In this document: one piece after another, positions 1 to 12,335 of the stretch | Layout: each line of letters starts with the position of its first letter | Position numbering within the stretch: position 1 is the stretch's first letter | Source: Cryptomeria japonica | Taxonomy: Eukaryota > Streptophyta > Pinopsida > Cupressales > Cupressaceae | Length of the DNA stretch: 64,000 nt | Direction: 5' to 3' | Assembly (NCBI RefSeq): GCF_030272615.1 | Contig: NC_081415.1 | Span: 600,801,644-600,865,643 of the forward strand | Notes under the pieces: model-generated | What the model was told of the DNA's origin: nothing | The model's input: the letters and a program-made list of their open reading frames with translations, nothing else | Database searches by the model: none | Made by a program: the position numbers and the translations under genes

Positions 1-235
1 TATGTACTCCTAGCCATAGTATATGAATATTGTGGGTTCCAACCTCACCATAGTTTTTCCCTTTCCGGGTTTCTAGGTAAAAATCCTGGTGTTGTGGATC
101 TATAGTTTATTTATTGCTTATTTATGTTGTTTTCTTTTATGCATTTCTAACTAGTGGATAAAGAATAAGTTTGTGGATTTGATCTCCGATAGATCACTAA
201 TTCACCCTCCCTCTCACTGATCCTTGATTCTAACA
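1..235 (+). repeat. Copia element D, 3' end of its 5' LTR (partial)
   Basis: The segment matches the end of the complete LTR at 769-1727: both have the stretch around 'gtggttttTCCC..', a 'gtaaaaat' block, then 'ttcacc..ctctcactgatccttgattc.aaca'. It ends at the CA of 'tctaaca' (235). The start lies outside the window. No tRNA-Met primer site follows; the sequence goes directly into coiled-coil coding remnants, so the 5' part of the interior is deleted. Confidence 0.75.
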
Positions 236-237
236 CC

Positions 238-480
238 AGTAGTGTGGAAGGACAAATTTTGGCTCTAAATGATTAGATATCAAGGCTCAATGCGGAGAAG
301 GATGGAATTTTAAGGAAAGTTGGTGAACTCCGAAACTTAATTGCCCTCTGGTTGGACACCGTGCTAAGCAATAAAGTAGACTACATGAAGGCTATGGCAC
401 AACCTATTTCATCTGATCTAAGGGAAGTAGAGATTCATGCCACTGTATTTAGCATATTCATTACAGTTTGGATAACTTGA
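238..480 (+). pseudogene. D interior: remnant of accessory coiled-coil ORF
   Basis: One frame of 81 codons reads through with a single early stop (after about 12 codons). It is rich in heptad-like Leu/Ile/Lys/Glu segments such as 'ISRLNAEKDGILRKVGELR'. Its place just upstream of the polypurine tract matches the end of the accessory ORF in copia C (43.2-44.7 kb), so it is probably the same type of protein C-terminus. No enzyme motif is visible. The homology to C is inferred from position and character, not from an alignment. Confidence 0.5.
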
Positions 481-768
481 AGAGCGGGTAGGATACTCAC
501 CTAGGATCCTTGAAGACCATTTTTTGCTGACATCTTCAAGTATTTGTAAAATATTCAGCAAGTATATTTGTATACAAGTTTTGGATTGCACCCATCTTTG
601 GCATTGTTGTCAAAGGGGAGAGAAAAGGTGAAAATGTATAGTATAGAAGAGTGAAACTCTTTGTCTAAGGAGGAGCCTTAGAAATTCTTTTCGTCTGGTG
701 TACAGTGTACAATGCTCCATACTTAGCCATTTTTCACAAGTGTTTCCATCAATGCCAAAGGGGGAGAT
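481..768 (+). other. D 3' untranslated region with two polypurine tracts
   Basis: The real polypurine tract, 'ccaaagggggagat' (755-768), directly abuts the LTR start. A second PPT-like run, 'caaaggggagagaaaagg', lies at 612-629. Copia C has the same arrangement of an extra upstream purine run, supporting one family for C and D. Confidence 0.65.
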
Positions 769-1727
769 TGTTGGAAATTGACACTCATCTGGTGTCTTTT
801 GATGTTTCATTATTGGTTCAAGGTCGTCATTGATGGAAACTCTTCATGGAGATTTGATTTGGTAGCCATAATTCTTCTTAACTAGATGCGAACGTTAATC
901 GGTAGCCAGTTAACCGGTATTTCAAGATGAATAGAGCAGTTTTAGGATTAGAAGCATTCCAGTGATTACAGTGTATTGAATCATGTTTGGGATGATTGGG
1001 CCGACATAGAGACATCATTTTAATATTGTTTTGGTGATCAGCATTTTTCTTGGTGATCTGGTCAAGCCGACATGTGACTACACATTACACTAGTAGGCCA
1101 ACATGGTAAATGACCTATTTTGTGATTGCGAATATATAAGACCACTATAGATGATCTTTTTGGTGAATTGTGTGATTGTATGTGAGTGAGTGGTGATAGA
1201 GAATCTATTTTGGTGCAATTTCACGTGCGTATTCTTGATCCGGTAGCTGACTGAGACAGTGAATGGGGTAGAACAGAGCAAAACAATAGAGGTGATCCAG
1301 TCAATTTATTTAGCACTCAACCAAAACTTATCTAAGCATTGTAGATGTTATTTTGGATTTCACTTTGATGTAATTCATCATTGTAACTAATCAATTAGGC
1401 AGTGAGCCTTCTAGGGTTGTAGCCCTTATTGTATTTAAGCAGCGATCTCTAGGCAATGTGTCTGAATGCATGTGCATTCCCAATATTGTAATATTATTTT
1501 GCTACTGGCCATAGTGGAATAATATTGTGGATTCAAATCCCACTGTGGTTTTTCCCATTTGGCTTTCCATGTAAAAATTTAGTGTTATGCTTGTGTGGTT
1601 GTTTGTTTTATGTTTTTGCATTTCAGTTTCATTTGTATGCTTCAGGTGGTTTAAAGTTAAGTTTGAAAATCTTCTAATTGGTAGATCACTGATTCACCCC
1701 TCTTCTCAGTGATCCTTGATTCCAACA
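769..1727 (+). repeat. Copia element D, 3' LTR
   Basis: A complete 959-bp LTR starting TGTTGG and ending CCAACA, a perfect 6-bp inverted terminus. It directly follows a polypurine tract. A TATA-like 'atatataag' lies at 1132-1140. The following bases, 'atagc' (1728-1732), would be the right target duplication; the left copy is outside the window. Confidence 0.85.
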
Positions 1728-2137
1728 ATAGCTTTACTATTTTTAGTTCATGTTTGATGTGTGATCTTTCTCTTTTTTTATGTGATCACTTGTGTTCTTG
1801 AGATGGCATTTTCAAGAATGATATTAGTTGTCAAAACATTTTGATATTGAGGTCTCTTCAGTTAGTTGACTTGAGGTCTTGTTTTTGTTTTTTGGCCTTT
1901 GTGTTGTGTGTCTTTTTTCTTTTGTCTTTGTTTGTATTTGCTTTTTGTCTTGTTTTGTGTGCCCTTGCATGCGATTTTGTGAGTCAAGATCCTAAGATTG
2001 GGAGCTTGGTTCCTTGAAATTAGTGATGTCTTATACTTCTTGTGATTATCCTCCTAATTTCTCATCTCTTTCATATTTCATCTATTTTTCCATTAGTATT
2101 TTCATAGACTCATACTATTATTAAAGCGGGGGCTAAA
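1728..2137 (+). other. Gypsy element L, 3' untranslated end (F family)
   Basis: This stretch matches 55700-56108 in gypsy F block by block: 'gatgtgtgatctttctctt..tgtgatc', 'gagatcctaagatt.ggg', 'tagt..gtcttatact.cttgtg', then a polypurine tract ('aaagcgggggctaaa') directly before a TGTAGTGTC LTR start. It is therefore the end of a second F-family element, into which copia D inserted. Confidence 0.7.
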
Positions 2138-2290
2138 TGTAGTGTCGTAAATTGTCACCAGGCCAATTTACACCTTATATTTGTGCCCCTACTTTACCGT
2201 GTCCAATCTTCATCACCTTTATGGGTTTGTTTGTACCTATTCTCCATCTTTGAGGCCATGAACAACCTTTTGCAGGTCCTACCTATTGGT
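2138..2290 (+). repeat. Gypsy element L, start of 3' LTR
   Basis: Begins TGTAGTGTCGTAAATTGTCAC, the same start as the LTRs of F (TGTAGTGTCATAAAATTGTG). The similarity fades within about 150 bp and I cannot place the LTR end, so the right limit is arbitrary. Confidence 0.5.
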
Positions 2291-3680
2291 GTTTCCAACT
2301 AATAGTTCCAAATATCCTATATGAGAAGCCAACTTCAATATTCAAGGGTTTGGATCAGTGGCCAATTGACAAAATAATAACTAGGGATAAGGAGCTAGTT
2401 ATCTTCTCTACAATTTAGGCTATGTTATACCTAGGTGAGTATCCCTTCAACAATATTTTTATGAACCTAATTCTCCTTTTATTACTGTAAAAGATATGCT
2501 CTCAACATTTTAAGTGAATCGGAGAAATCCTTGAATTTACTGGATATGGCTTTTATCCTTAACTTATATATTATAAGTCACTATGAGAATTAACTTGTCC
2601 TACTAATTAAAGCTTAAATTAAAAAACAAAAAATAAATATAAATATAGATATATTTTCTTTCATTTCAAATGCAAAGGTTAGCAATACAATCTTCTGACT
2701 AGTGCCTATCCATTGGGCTAAATGAACCATTATTACAATATTAAATATGCAAGTATTGCAACATCTTTTGCCTTATACAACTAAAATTTGATATTAGTCA
2801 TAACAAAAATTAATTTTCCAAATGAAATTCAACAAAATATGATTTCTACAAAATCCTTTTGAATCAATAAACTTTAATCTTCTACTTTAAAAGAAGCTCA
2901 TATTCAGAAAAATTCAACAACACGGTGCAAAAGTAAAACCAAAAATCCTTGGTTTCTTGATTTAAACAAGATTTTGGAGCACAAAATTATGAGAACGACT
3001 TGGAAATCATCGAATTTGATTTAAAGATGCTTTTATAATACTTTTACATATCCATTGCAAAAGAAACTGCAAATAGGACATGAAACTGGTAATAGTCCTA
3101 TATTGCAAAACCTATGGAATTTTTGTGTACATATTCACTCTTAGTGAAAAAGCTTTTACAATGCTTGAATAATAATTTTAATCTAAACGTAGAGACTCAA
3201 CACAAGGCCTTGAATATCCTTTTATATAAAAATAAGGATGCAACAAGATTCAGGCCTTTTACATTTCCAAAAAGTGTTAGGTGACTACCTAACAAAATAA
3301 GACAAATAACTTTTTGGATTTTCTGACAGGGAGAAACATTCTCCTTCTGTGATCCACAGGTGGTAGCTATTGTAGATGATCTAGAACTCCTATTTTCTTC
3401 ACACAAGATCTCTTATCAAGTTGGAAGATTAGATAATCCTGTAGACCTATTGAATGCACATGGACAAAGAGGAGCTTACCATATTTTTACAAAAGATATG
3501 CATTAAACAAAGAAGATGAAAGTCAAAATTCTCTTAAATGTCATAAACAAGTCACCTAACCAAATCTAATTTCTATTTTCATCTATACAAGTCAAGAAAA
3601 TATGAAAAGAAAAATTTCAAAAAAGATGAGAAACATAAAAATTTAAAATTTAAAATTGTAAAGACAGAGAGGGAAGAGAA
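2291..3680. other. AT-rich stretch, no gene seen
   Basis: No coherent reading frame, tRNA-like structure or LTR boundary was found. It probably holds the rest of the L LTR and unassigned repeat DNA. The short open frames here lack recognisable motifs. Confidence 0.4.
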
Positions 3681-4340
3681 TCAGAGAGCCCCCAATCTAT
3701 TTTGCTTATAGTGTTGAAGTCTTCCAATGTGTTGCTGATAATATCCATCATCCATTTTAGTCTTGTCCACCTCCATTCTAGTCATCCCATTGTCAAACCT
3801 TAACAATGCATCTATGTATGGTTCCAATTTGTTCAATATCCGTGTCTCATCTACAAATATATTAACCAGCATAGGATCCAGAGTGGTCTTGATTTTCGCC
3901 TTCCAATCTAACTTTGGCCTCAAAACCTTTCTCTTTTCATGGTTTCTCTTCTCCCCCCATCAAATAGAAATGGCATATGACTGGTGACAAGATACTTAAG
4001 CTCTTGAGTTTTGATATGATTCTTTAAGAGTAGATCTTGTGAGTGATGAAAATTTGCTTCATCACCTTGAACTCTGTTTTGAATTCCATTATGATGTCAT
4101 GTAGATAGGGAAGAAGGGGCTTAACCAAAGAAATTTCCAATGCATTGATTGTCTTTCTCATATGAGATAGGGAATAGGCAATGAACCTTTGTCATTTTAA
4201 ATGCTCTTGATAAAACCCTAAAAGTTCTTTGTGTTCATCCCATGTTGCATTTGCATGGCCAATAATTTCATTGAAGTTAGACTCAATTAAGTCCTGAGTC
4301 ATCTTTGTTACTGCCTTCTTTTCCATTCTTGAAGCATATG

Positions 4341-5590
4341 ACCTTTTTGGTTCATTTTTTAACGGCCAAATTTAAACTTTTAATTCCTAGTTTATAGTCG
4401 GTCTTTTTCAATTTTTTAAGTTCCAATGTTCCAAAAATGGTCGATTTCCCAATAATTCCAGTGTTCCAAGGTCGATTCCATAATAGTTCCAGTGTTCCAA
4501 AAATTCTCAATTTCCCAACATCACTGATTCACAAGTCTAAAAATGCATCCGAAAAAAGTTGTAATTTTTTTAAATCTAAAAGCAACACACCTAATATTTT
4601 GGTCTCAAATGCCCCCAATTTTAATTTTATGGCTATACAAGCTCATATGATATGTTATTTTAATATTTTTTCTATGGAGCGATAAAATTGACAGGACCAG
4701 TTTACAAAAAAAGTACCTCAATTTTGTGAGTTGTTAAAAAATGTTTTAAAACCCATGTTTTATTTTAATTACCATAATTGCTCACAAACTTTTATGGCCC
4801 CAAGATGCTCGGTTAACCCACGGTAAATTTACTCAAAAGTAGTTGCAGGAGAAATTAAAAATTTCTCAATTTCTCTATTATTTGTGTACAATAATTTAAG
4901 ATGTTATAAATAATTTTGAGAGCAGTAATTTCATGTGAATACGAAAGGGTTATTTTATTCTTTAAAAAAAAAGTGGTTACAGAAACTGAAAAGGTTGATT
5001 GGAGAGTCTTTAAATATGTAATTAACGGATTATGAAAAAAAAAGGGAGGGGGAGGTCAACATAGTTTTCTTTTCTAGACAATTTTATTGTACAGGGGTGT
5101 TGAGTCTGTGAACTCACATTTTGACATTAAAGGAATAAAGAGGATATTTATGAGTCTTTGAATTTATTAATATTTTATTTTAATTGCAATGAACTATGTT
5201 TCTTTGTAATTACTTTCAGTGTCACTCTATGATATCAGACTGTGTATGTATTTTATTCTGAAGCTTTGAATTTAGATTAAATCGTCTGTTGGAAAGGGTT
5301 TGTTGTTCTTTCTTTCCTTGGATATCATTTGTGAGTGTGGGATAAGTAAACTTTGTGTTGTTTGTCTACATTCACTTCATTCTAAAATCAATCCTTTGCA
5401 TCTACTTTCATGGTTATGGGTAGGTGTTAGTTTGTCTTTTCTGCTTTCTGGTGAAAATAATACCTTGTGTTTTCATTCATTGCATATCATTCAAAGGTAG
5501 TTGCAACTTGTAAAATAAGCAAAGAGCACTTGCAAATACCATTGTAAGTGACTCAATTGTTGGTCAGATTGTCATTGACATGGGCAAAAG
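4341..5590. other. AT-rich interruption between J blocks
   Basis: Coding character of J stops near 5590 and resumes near 4340. The gap holds AT-rich DNA with a short direct repeat of 'ttccagtgttccaa' at about 4456-4503. I see no TG...CA ends or target duplication, so whether this is an insertion or strongly decayed J sequence is open. Confidence 0.35.
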
Positions 5591-7748
5591 AGTATAAAAA
5601 TGAAGTGACAAATCTATCAACCAATAGACCTCACTATGTCAATTTCATTGTTCATCTTTGAGATATCCAATCTATCTTGAGCTAGGTCTCTTCTTAATCC
5701 AATACCCTCCTAAGAAGGATATTCTTGTAGGGTAGGAGCCTTGTATGTTGGCCCCGAATACAACTACTCTTCAAGTTGTTTGACTCTATCTATCAAGAAA
5801 TGAACTTCCTCATCAGTCTTCATTTCTACCTTATGAGAAGACCTTGTCATGTGCATGATCATATGTGTGGCTTCTATAGTAGAGGTATCAACCATCCTTT
5901 TAACAATCGGACTCCCAAAAATTTGATCCATTTCATGACTCAATGTTGGCCTCCTTGCCACTGGATGTAAACACCAAATAACCAATTGATGTAAATGATC
6001 ATTAACTATTGTACTAGAGAGCAACTTTCACCTTTTTTAAAGATCCATGGTATCTAGATCAATGTCATGCCTTCTCCTTAAGGCATCAAATGCAATTGTA
6101 AAACAAATGTCCTACCCCTCAAGAAGAAGCACACCACTCTTCTTCACCACTTTTATCCTTATTTAAGGGGTCATAACAACCAATTGTTCCTTTACAACCT
6201 TTAGAAGTTCATATTTCATTCTAATTCTTTCATCTTCCCTTAAACTATCAAGCTTGATATTATTTCTTCTTTTCACTTAATCTACCATATTCCTTATCAT
6301 AAAATATTAGAATTCCTTGGTATTAATTAAATCATCAATCACTCATGAATTGCTCACAAGGCTTGAGCCTTGTGTATTCACTTAGATCTCCACCTAGCTT
6401 GAAAGCATTAGGGGCCCATTCCTAAGAGGGCTCCTAAATTATCACACCCAACCTGGTGTCAAAACTATGTGGAGGAATAGGAGTCTCTACTTAAAAATTA
6501 AAACCTTCATAATATTTGAAGGGAATGCCTCTACCTAGAGATAATGTATGCAAAGGAGTCATAGCTCTAGGACTCTATGTAATTTTATAATGTTGCCCAC
6601 TTGAGGAAGAGGTTGTAACCATTGGCTTCTTCATAGAAGCCTCAACAAGTAGCTTAGGTGGTGGAATGGTTTCTTGAGATGGTGGCAATGGTGATCCAAT
6701 AGTGGAAGGAATGGAAGATGGTGGCAAATAAAAACCATGTGGAGGAGATGGTGGAGGGGAAGTGGGACAAATTAGAGAACCAATAGATTGAGGAGAACTA
6801 GGCTCCTTTCCTCTACTTGTTGGACCTAAGGTTCAACCACCACCCTAGGCCTCTCATGAGGGAAAGGCATCTAATCCACATCCTTATATGCACTAAAGAT
6901 AGCTCTCATTCTTTCTTCCAATATAAATAACATCTCATGTGAAGGGGAGTACGAGATGTCTACTCTCTTCTTCATATTCTCTTCATACAAAACCTTGTAC
7001 CATCTTTCTTTTATCTTCAATACTTCACTGTAATCAACAACATTTCTGATGAGGTCATCCTCATCATCCCATTAATGTTGTTGAAGCTTTATCTTCCAAA
7101 GTCCTTGGATGAACCATTCAGAATAATAATATTTGTACTTGGCCCTAGGAAGGTTGTATTTGTTTAACATAGCATCTAAAATATCATAGGCCTTTCTATT
7201 TGTAAAATGATACATTCCTACAATAACTGGAGATGGGAGGAGTGAACCTTTCTTGTGAGCTCCCCCAACCAAGTATCTCTTTGCTTCAGCTAATTGATGC
7301 ATAATTTATAGAAAAGCAACTTTATTTGGCACAGTTATAGGGAGAAGCCTAGGAGTAATAGGGCTACCAAAAACCCTACCGATTGTATAGTCCTTGAAAT
7401 AAAACCACAATCCCCAGTTATGAGTAATTCCCAATTTAGGCAAGAGGTCCTTAGGCCTCTAAAAGTATTTCACCTCTTCACTCAAACCCCATCTCACCTC
7501 TCCCTAAATAATAATCAACAACTTTCTAATAAAATGATTTTCAAAGGTAAGATAATTGGACTCTCTCAAATGCATGTCCTAAATATAAGTCCATTCTTAG
7601 ACTGAGAGTGATTCACCTCTTAGAACAAGAGTAACATTAAGGGCAGGGTGAAAAACCTTGAGACCTTTATACAAGAAAATAGAGTAGTACTTGAAATTCA
7701 ATGAAGGCCTCTTCTTGAAGTCACAAAGGGCTTTGTGAAGGCCCTCAG

Positions 7749-10344
7749 TGGTGCAGGAGCACCTGAGCACCTGAGCACCTGAATGCTCAAATCCTAGCAG
7801 GTATAGCATTTTCTTGCAAACTAAGAATGTGTGTTTATTTTATGCTTCTAGTAGGTTTAATAGGTTTTTTTTGTGGTGTAATAAGGTTTGGAACTCATTT
7901 TTGTTTAAGAGTTTCCAAGATTTTTGGTTTTTTGCTCAGTGGGCCAAAAACTGTCAATTTTCGGTCCAAATGAGCATTTTTGAATTTTTGATGTTGTAAA
8001 GCCTTGAAAGGAATTGGAGCATGTTTATTTAGTGTTTCTAATGATGTTGAGTCATTGGTTTGAGTGCCAAGTCACCGCGAGTCAAAATGCAACTTTTGAG
8101 CAACAAAAGTTGTCAAAAGTTGTCCAAAAAGTTGTCAAAAAGTGCAAAAAGGTGATTTTTGGTGGTTTTGGTTAGTTCCAGCCTATACCTATCCATAAAA
8201 AGGCTTCAATAAGTTGGCACATGTATAAAAACCATGTTCCCATCATTGTATGTGTGGATCATGTTGGAAAAGTAAAAGAAATACTTATTTTGCTCTTGTT
8301 TTTGTGAGTTTTAACTAGTTTCCTGCACTTTTGAGAGTACAGTCTGTACCATGGCTTCATGAGTCTGTACTACTCCTATTTTTAATTGGTTTTATCTCTT
8401 TTGATGTTTGAGTAGTGATTTGGAACAAGTTTTGTTTGAAGTACTCTTCAGAAAGGCATTGTTTTGTGGTTCCAATGGAAGGTCATTCATGGTCCAACTA
8501 GTTTCTTCAAAGTCTATTCATCCATGGCTTTGAGGAAATTTGTTGGACCCTTTGTACATACTGTATCATACATCTATTTTCCTTTTCTAGCAATGCACAA
8601 GTGTTTGTAAGCCCATGGCAAGTATGTGAAGTGGACAACTTGGCTTGGGTATTCTTAAAGTTGTTTGAATGGTACTTTGTTGTTCATAGCACTGTACTTT
8701 GAAATGTTGGAGAAGAATTGAGTTGGCAAGGGTTAACATTTCATTTTACCATCCTTATCTCTCTCATGATTTGGTTGGATGCAAGAAGCAAAGGTGTAAT
8801 CAGACTGTAAAACAGTGTGTCACTGTTTCATTGTTGAAATCTCATTGCCAACCTTCCTAATGGACAGTATGGAATGATGGATTCCTCTTTTATGCATCAT
8901 GGGAATGTATTTAAAAGTGTTTTCAATGCTAAGAAGACAAGGTGCACAATTTGGTTGTAAAGGACCTAAATAAGGATCCTAGAAAAGTGTATTCTCTGTC
9001 ACAGTCTTATAATGTTGTCATGCTTTGTGGCATCTTTTAAGTGTTCAAACTTACAAGATCTTTGAAGAGGCTATATGCATTGTTTTACCTTGCCATTAAC
9101 ACCTCTTTGTAGGCTAGGGATAGAGTGAAGAAGTAATCAAAACAAAGAAAGAAAGTTGTATCAGTCTTAATACTGTCAAAGTGCAGTGATGGCGGGTGAA
9201 TGAACAACAGTTATCAAAAATCCTCTCCTATTTGTTTTGCAGGTTGTTCCAACTTATGTAAAGTCATTGTTGCATCTATATTTGACAGAATTTCATTGTA
9301 TTTGGTTTACCAATGTTGAAAATGTATGCAAAACCTTGAAAAAAATTGTTGTCTCAGTCCTCTAGACTGTTATTTCTGTGTAAAAGCAGCAGTATGGCAT
9401 TTGTTTGACATAATGATAGTAATCTAAGATAGGGTTTTAATCCTTGGGAGTGTTTGGTAAATTTCATAGCAAGGTTTGAAACATTTAATTGGGTCTAGTA
9501 TCATGGAGAAGGCCTTTAAATTGCAAATCCTCACTAAAACCCTCAAAAACCCTTGAAAAGTGCCTATTTTGTGGGACAGTCCTCAAACAGTCCGTACAGT
9601 ACTTTCCATAGAAAAAATCCTTGATTTTTCATCATTAATTGACCACATCTCCAAGGGTTTTCCATGAAGTTTAGCAGATTGAGCAGGGTGAACAATTTTC
9701 ACTAAAAACTAGGGCTAATCCTAGTAGCCTTTGACAATTTCATGAAATCGGTAAGGAAGGAGAAGTAAATGATTGTTTCAAACCATCAAAATTGATAAGT
9801 TAAGACCTGAGACACCCTACTACAAGCTCCACAACATTGCATTAATTCATTTGATCAAGATGACCTTTTGAACCTAGAAGTTGCCTTGAGTAGAACAACG
9901 CTCATTGCATCCAACTTGGATATTTTCACTCTTGAAAAGGTGAGGGACAGTCATCAAACTTTGCAAACCTGTCCAAATGCTCATCCAACATATTAATACG
10001 ATTAAAATCCTTAAAAGGTGCAAACAAGGTTAGGTAAACCATGGTTCTCCAACAGTTGCCCATTCCTGGAAGAGAGGAGATTCAGCCAGTTGGACAACCA
10101 AACTTGTTCATTTTTAGTGACACACAAGAGGACCTCATTTCAGATTTGAATACCTTAGCATGGAAGGTAAGGAGGAGTGATGTGCAATACAATAGGGTGC
10201 AAGCAGTGTTGAATAGAGAGGAGGAGATAGGAGAAAGGTTTAGAAGAATCCCATTTGAGCCTAGGGATTGATTTGGGAAGTACTTTGAAAACAAAAGCCC
10301 ACCAACCTCAAAAGAAGACCAACTTCTACTCTAGCTCCTCATCA
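7749..10344. mobile_element. K: 2.6-kb TG...CA insertion in J (solo LTR or small LTR element)
   Basis: The segment begins TGGTGCAGG and ends CTCATCA, and is flanked by CTCAG at 7744-7748 and 10345-10349. Removing it joins the J frame exactly (minus strand SLLAE then GLHKAL), which proves an insertion. TG...CA ends and a 5-bp duplication are those of LTR retrotransposons. A TATA-like 'tataaaaa' is at 8224-8231. No internal primer site, pol domain or second LTR copy is visible, so a large solo LTR is the simplest reading. The left end has a 9-bp unit, 'gcacctgag', repeated about three times. Confidence 0.7.
10041..10271 (+). CDS. Small ORF within K, 76 codons, unknown
   Basis: An uninterrupted 76-codon frame starts in an 'aaaccATGGt' context. 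It is charged and helical-looking (NREEEIGERFRRIPFEPRD at its end), with a balanced composition unlike the surrounding AT-rich frames. It lies close to the right end of K. It could be the first exon or gag start of the parent element, or chance. No family is recognised. Confidence 0.3.
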   Translation: MVLQQLPIPGREEIQPVGQPNLFIFSDTQEDLISDLNTLAWKVRRSDVQYNRVQAVLNREEEIGERFRRIPFEPRD

Positions 10345-11094
10345 CTCAGCCAACAAACTAGCATAATTAAAAGGCCTATTTATATCTTTGCCTATAATTT
10401 CCATGCATAAAACAAGCATCCAATTTGGGATCATGCTCCTAGCATCAACCCCACAAACTTGGCACAAAGCATAGTAAGTATCTATGAAATATCTAGCAAA
10501 AAAAATAGTACTATAAGGGGCAACATCTTTTGAAGTTAAGGATCTCTCATCCCTTTTTCAGATTGGCAGGCTTGAAAGAATCAAGCTTATCCCTATATAG
10601 CCTTACATTGGTCTTGTATTCTTTTTCCAACTCATCCAGGTTGATAGGCCAATCCAAATTGGGATTAAGCATAAAAACCTCATCAATTACCTCCTTGGTG
10701 ATGGCCATAAATTTGCCTCCCTCTTTGGCTACAACCTCTCTTACATCAAGTTTGTAATTTTGAGAAATCGCTGCAACCAAGTCAATGTTCACATAAATAT
10801 TTGGGACTACCAACCTCACCAAATTGTAATTATAGATGTTTGACATAGGGACTCATTCCTTATTTTTTTATAGCCCCTCCTATAGAGACTAAACCCCCAT
10901 GCTTGAATTATGGGGTCTTTGCACCCACTAGTGTGATCCATTATAAATTCATCCGGCCTAATACCTGGCATTGACCTCTTTCGTGTCTCTATCAATCCCA
11001 GAAGATGTGAAATTATTTATTCTGATAATTTCCTCTTGTCAAGGCTGGAAGATTTGGCCTTTTTAGACTTATGGTCTATATGAACAGCTATAAA

Positions 11095-12335
11095 CAATAG
11101 TTAGGGTTCTAGAACATAATTCTATAGAGAGAAGCTTAGTAGCACTCAATCAACACGACAATTTATAAATCTTAGAACCTTTACAAAAAGCACAAAGGTT
11201 TTTTGATATAATAAGTGTGATTATAACTTACATATAAACCCTAGAAGAAAAATCCTAGCAATGGAGGAATTAAATTGCAAGAAATATACATAGTGTTTTA
11301 GAGTATAGAAAAAGTACTTGTGAGATTCGAGTGAAGCAAATTTAACCAAAAATCCAAGCTATAATGGGAAAATTAGCTCACTAACTACGGACACATTTAA
11401 AGGTGTGACGACATGAATTAGCCATTAAAATTTCTATTTGAATGTTGTGGCTCCAACAACAAAATCTTTGTAATGCGGTGACGAATGGGAAGTGAGCATG
11501 TAGCCTCTTTTATTATTATTTAATCACCAACATTTAACCAACCTTTTCAAAGCTACGAAGTTAAGTCCCACAAGCATCTTTGGCTAACTACATAGTTGTG
11601 TGATGATCTGGACCGTTGATCATGTGAGATACAAACGCTCAATAGCATAGCTATAAGGCACATAGTCTCAAGTGTGTTAGAGGCTTATTGGTCCATGTGT
11701 GCAGAGTTACCTTTTAGCGGAGACCATGTGCCACATCAATGAGCGAGGTTGTGAAGTTAGGTTGGGTGAGCACATTTGACTAATCGCACAATTTCATGAT
11801 GATCATAGTCATTGATCTCAAGGAACATGTGTGACAAATCCAAAAGGGTATAAGACTATAATGGCAGGCTAGCTAATGCGTAGGGCCGATCACAACAATG
11901 AATAGATAGGCTCAAGTTACAACTAATGGGATTGAGAACCGGCTATAGCAAGTCAACAACCGAATATAATAAAAGGCAAAGGGAATGAACAATGAACCCT
12001 ATGGTTTAGGGTTTAATGACTTAAGTTTAAGTCATGAAGATATAAATCAGACATTAGGCACTTTTAGAGAAAAAATTTGCACATCCCAACACTACCATGG
12101 GACACCCAACCTTTTTTAACGTTGTTTGTGCTCTGATTGGAGGGGGAACAAGGCATGGAGTGCTCTAGTTTAGACCATGGTGCCCCAAAATGCCATGGTC
12201 CCTCCTAAGTTGGCCCTAATTTAAAATGGGGTAGGTACTATATCTCCCCAGTAAGATTCGATCCACGTGGCTCTTCATGACCATTAGAGGTCGGCCTAAT
12301 TAGTAATTTACCTAGATACCCCTATATAAAGACAT
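11095..12335. other. No gene seen
   Basis: No reading frame, LTR boundary or repeat unit could be supported. The sequence around 12120-12240 contains 'ccatggtgcccc..atgccatgg' blocks that faintly recall the 'ggcgtggcgcccc' box of the F LTR, so the left part of the LTR fragment that follows may begin here. Confidence 0.35.

Larger units (their letters stand above)
3681..11094 (-). pseudogene. J: long decayed retroelement accessory ORF
   Basis: Reading the minus strand from 11094, consecutive coding blocks can be followed: a basic N-terminus (KSKKAKSSSLDKRK, about 11073-11030), a folded-looking domain with the motif MAITKEVIDEVFMLNPNLDW (about 10700), a segment ending SLLAE at 10345 and, after insert K, GLHKALCDFKK from 7746. 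Next come aromatic-rich segments (7700-6860), a proline-rich linker (6850-6600), a Glu/Lys helical part (6024-5764) and a C-terminal part (4332-3681). Several stops and at least three frameshifts break it. The TAG at 5761 and TGA near 4205 are examples. No RT, integrase or protease motif is present. The N-terminal motif resembles those of the accessory ORFs in C, G and H. The function is unknown; a retroelement extra ORF is more likely than a host gene. Confidence 0.6.
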
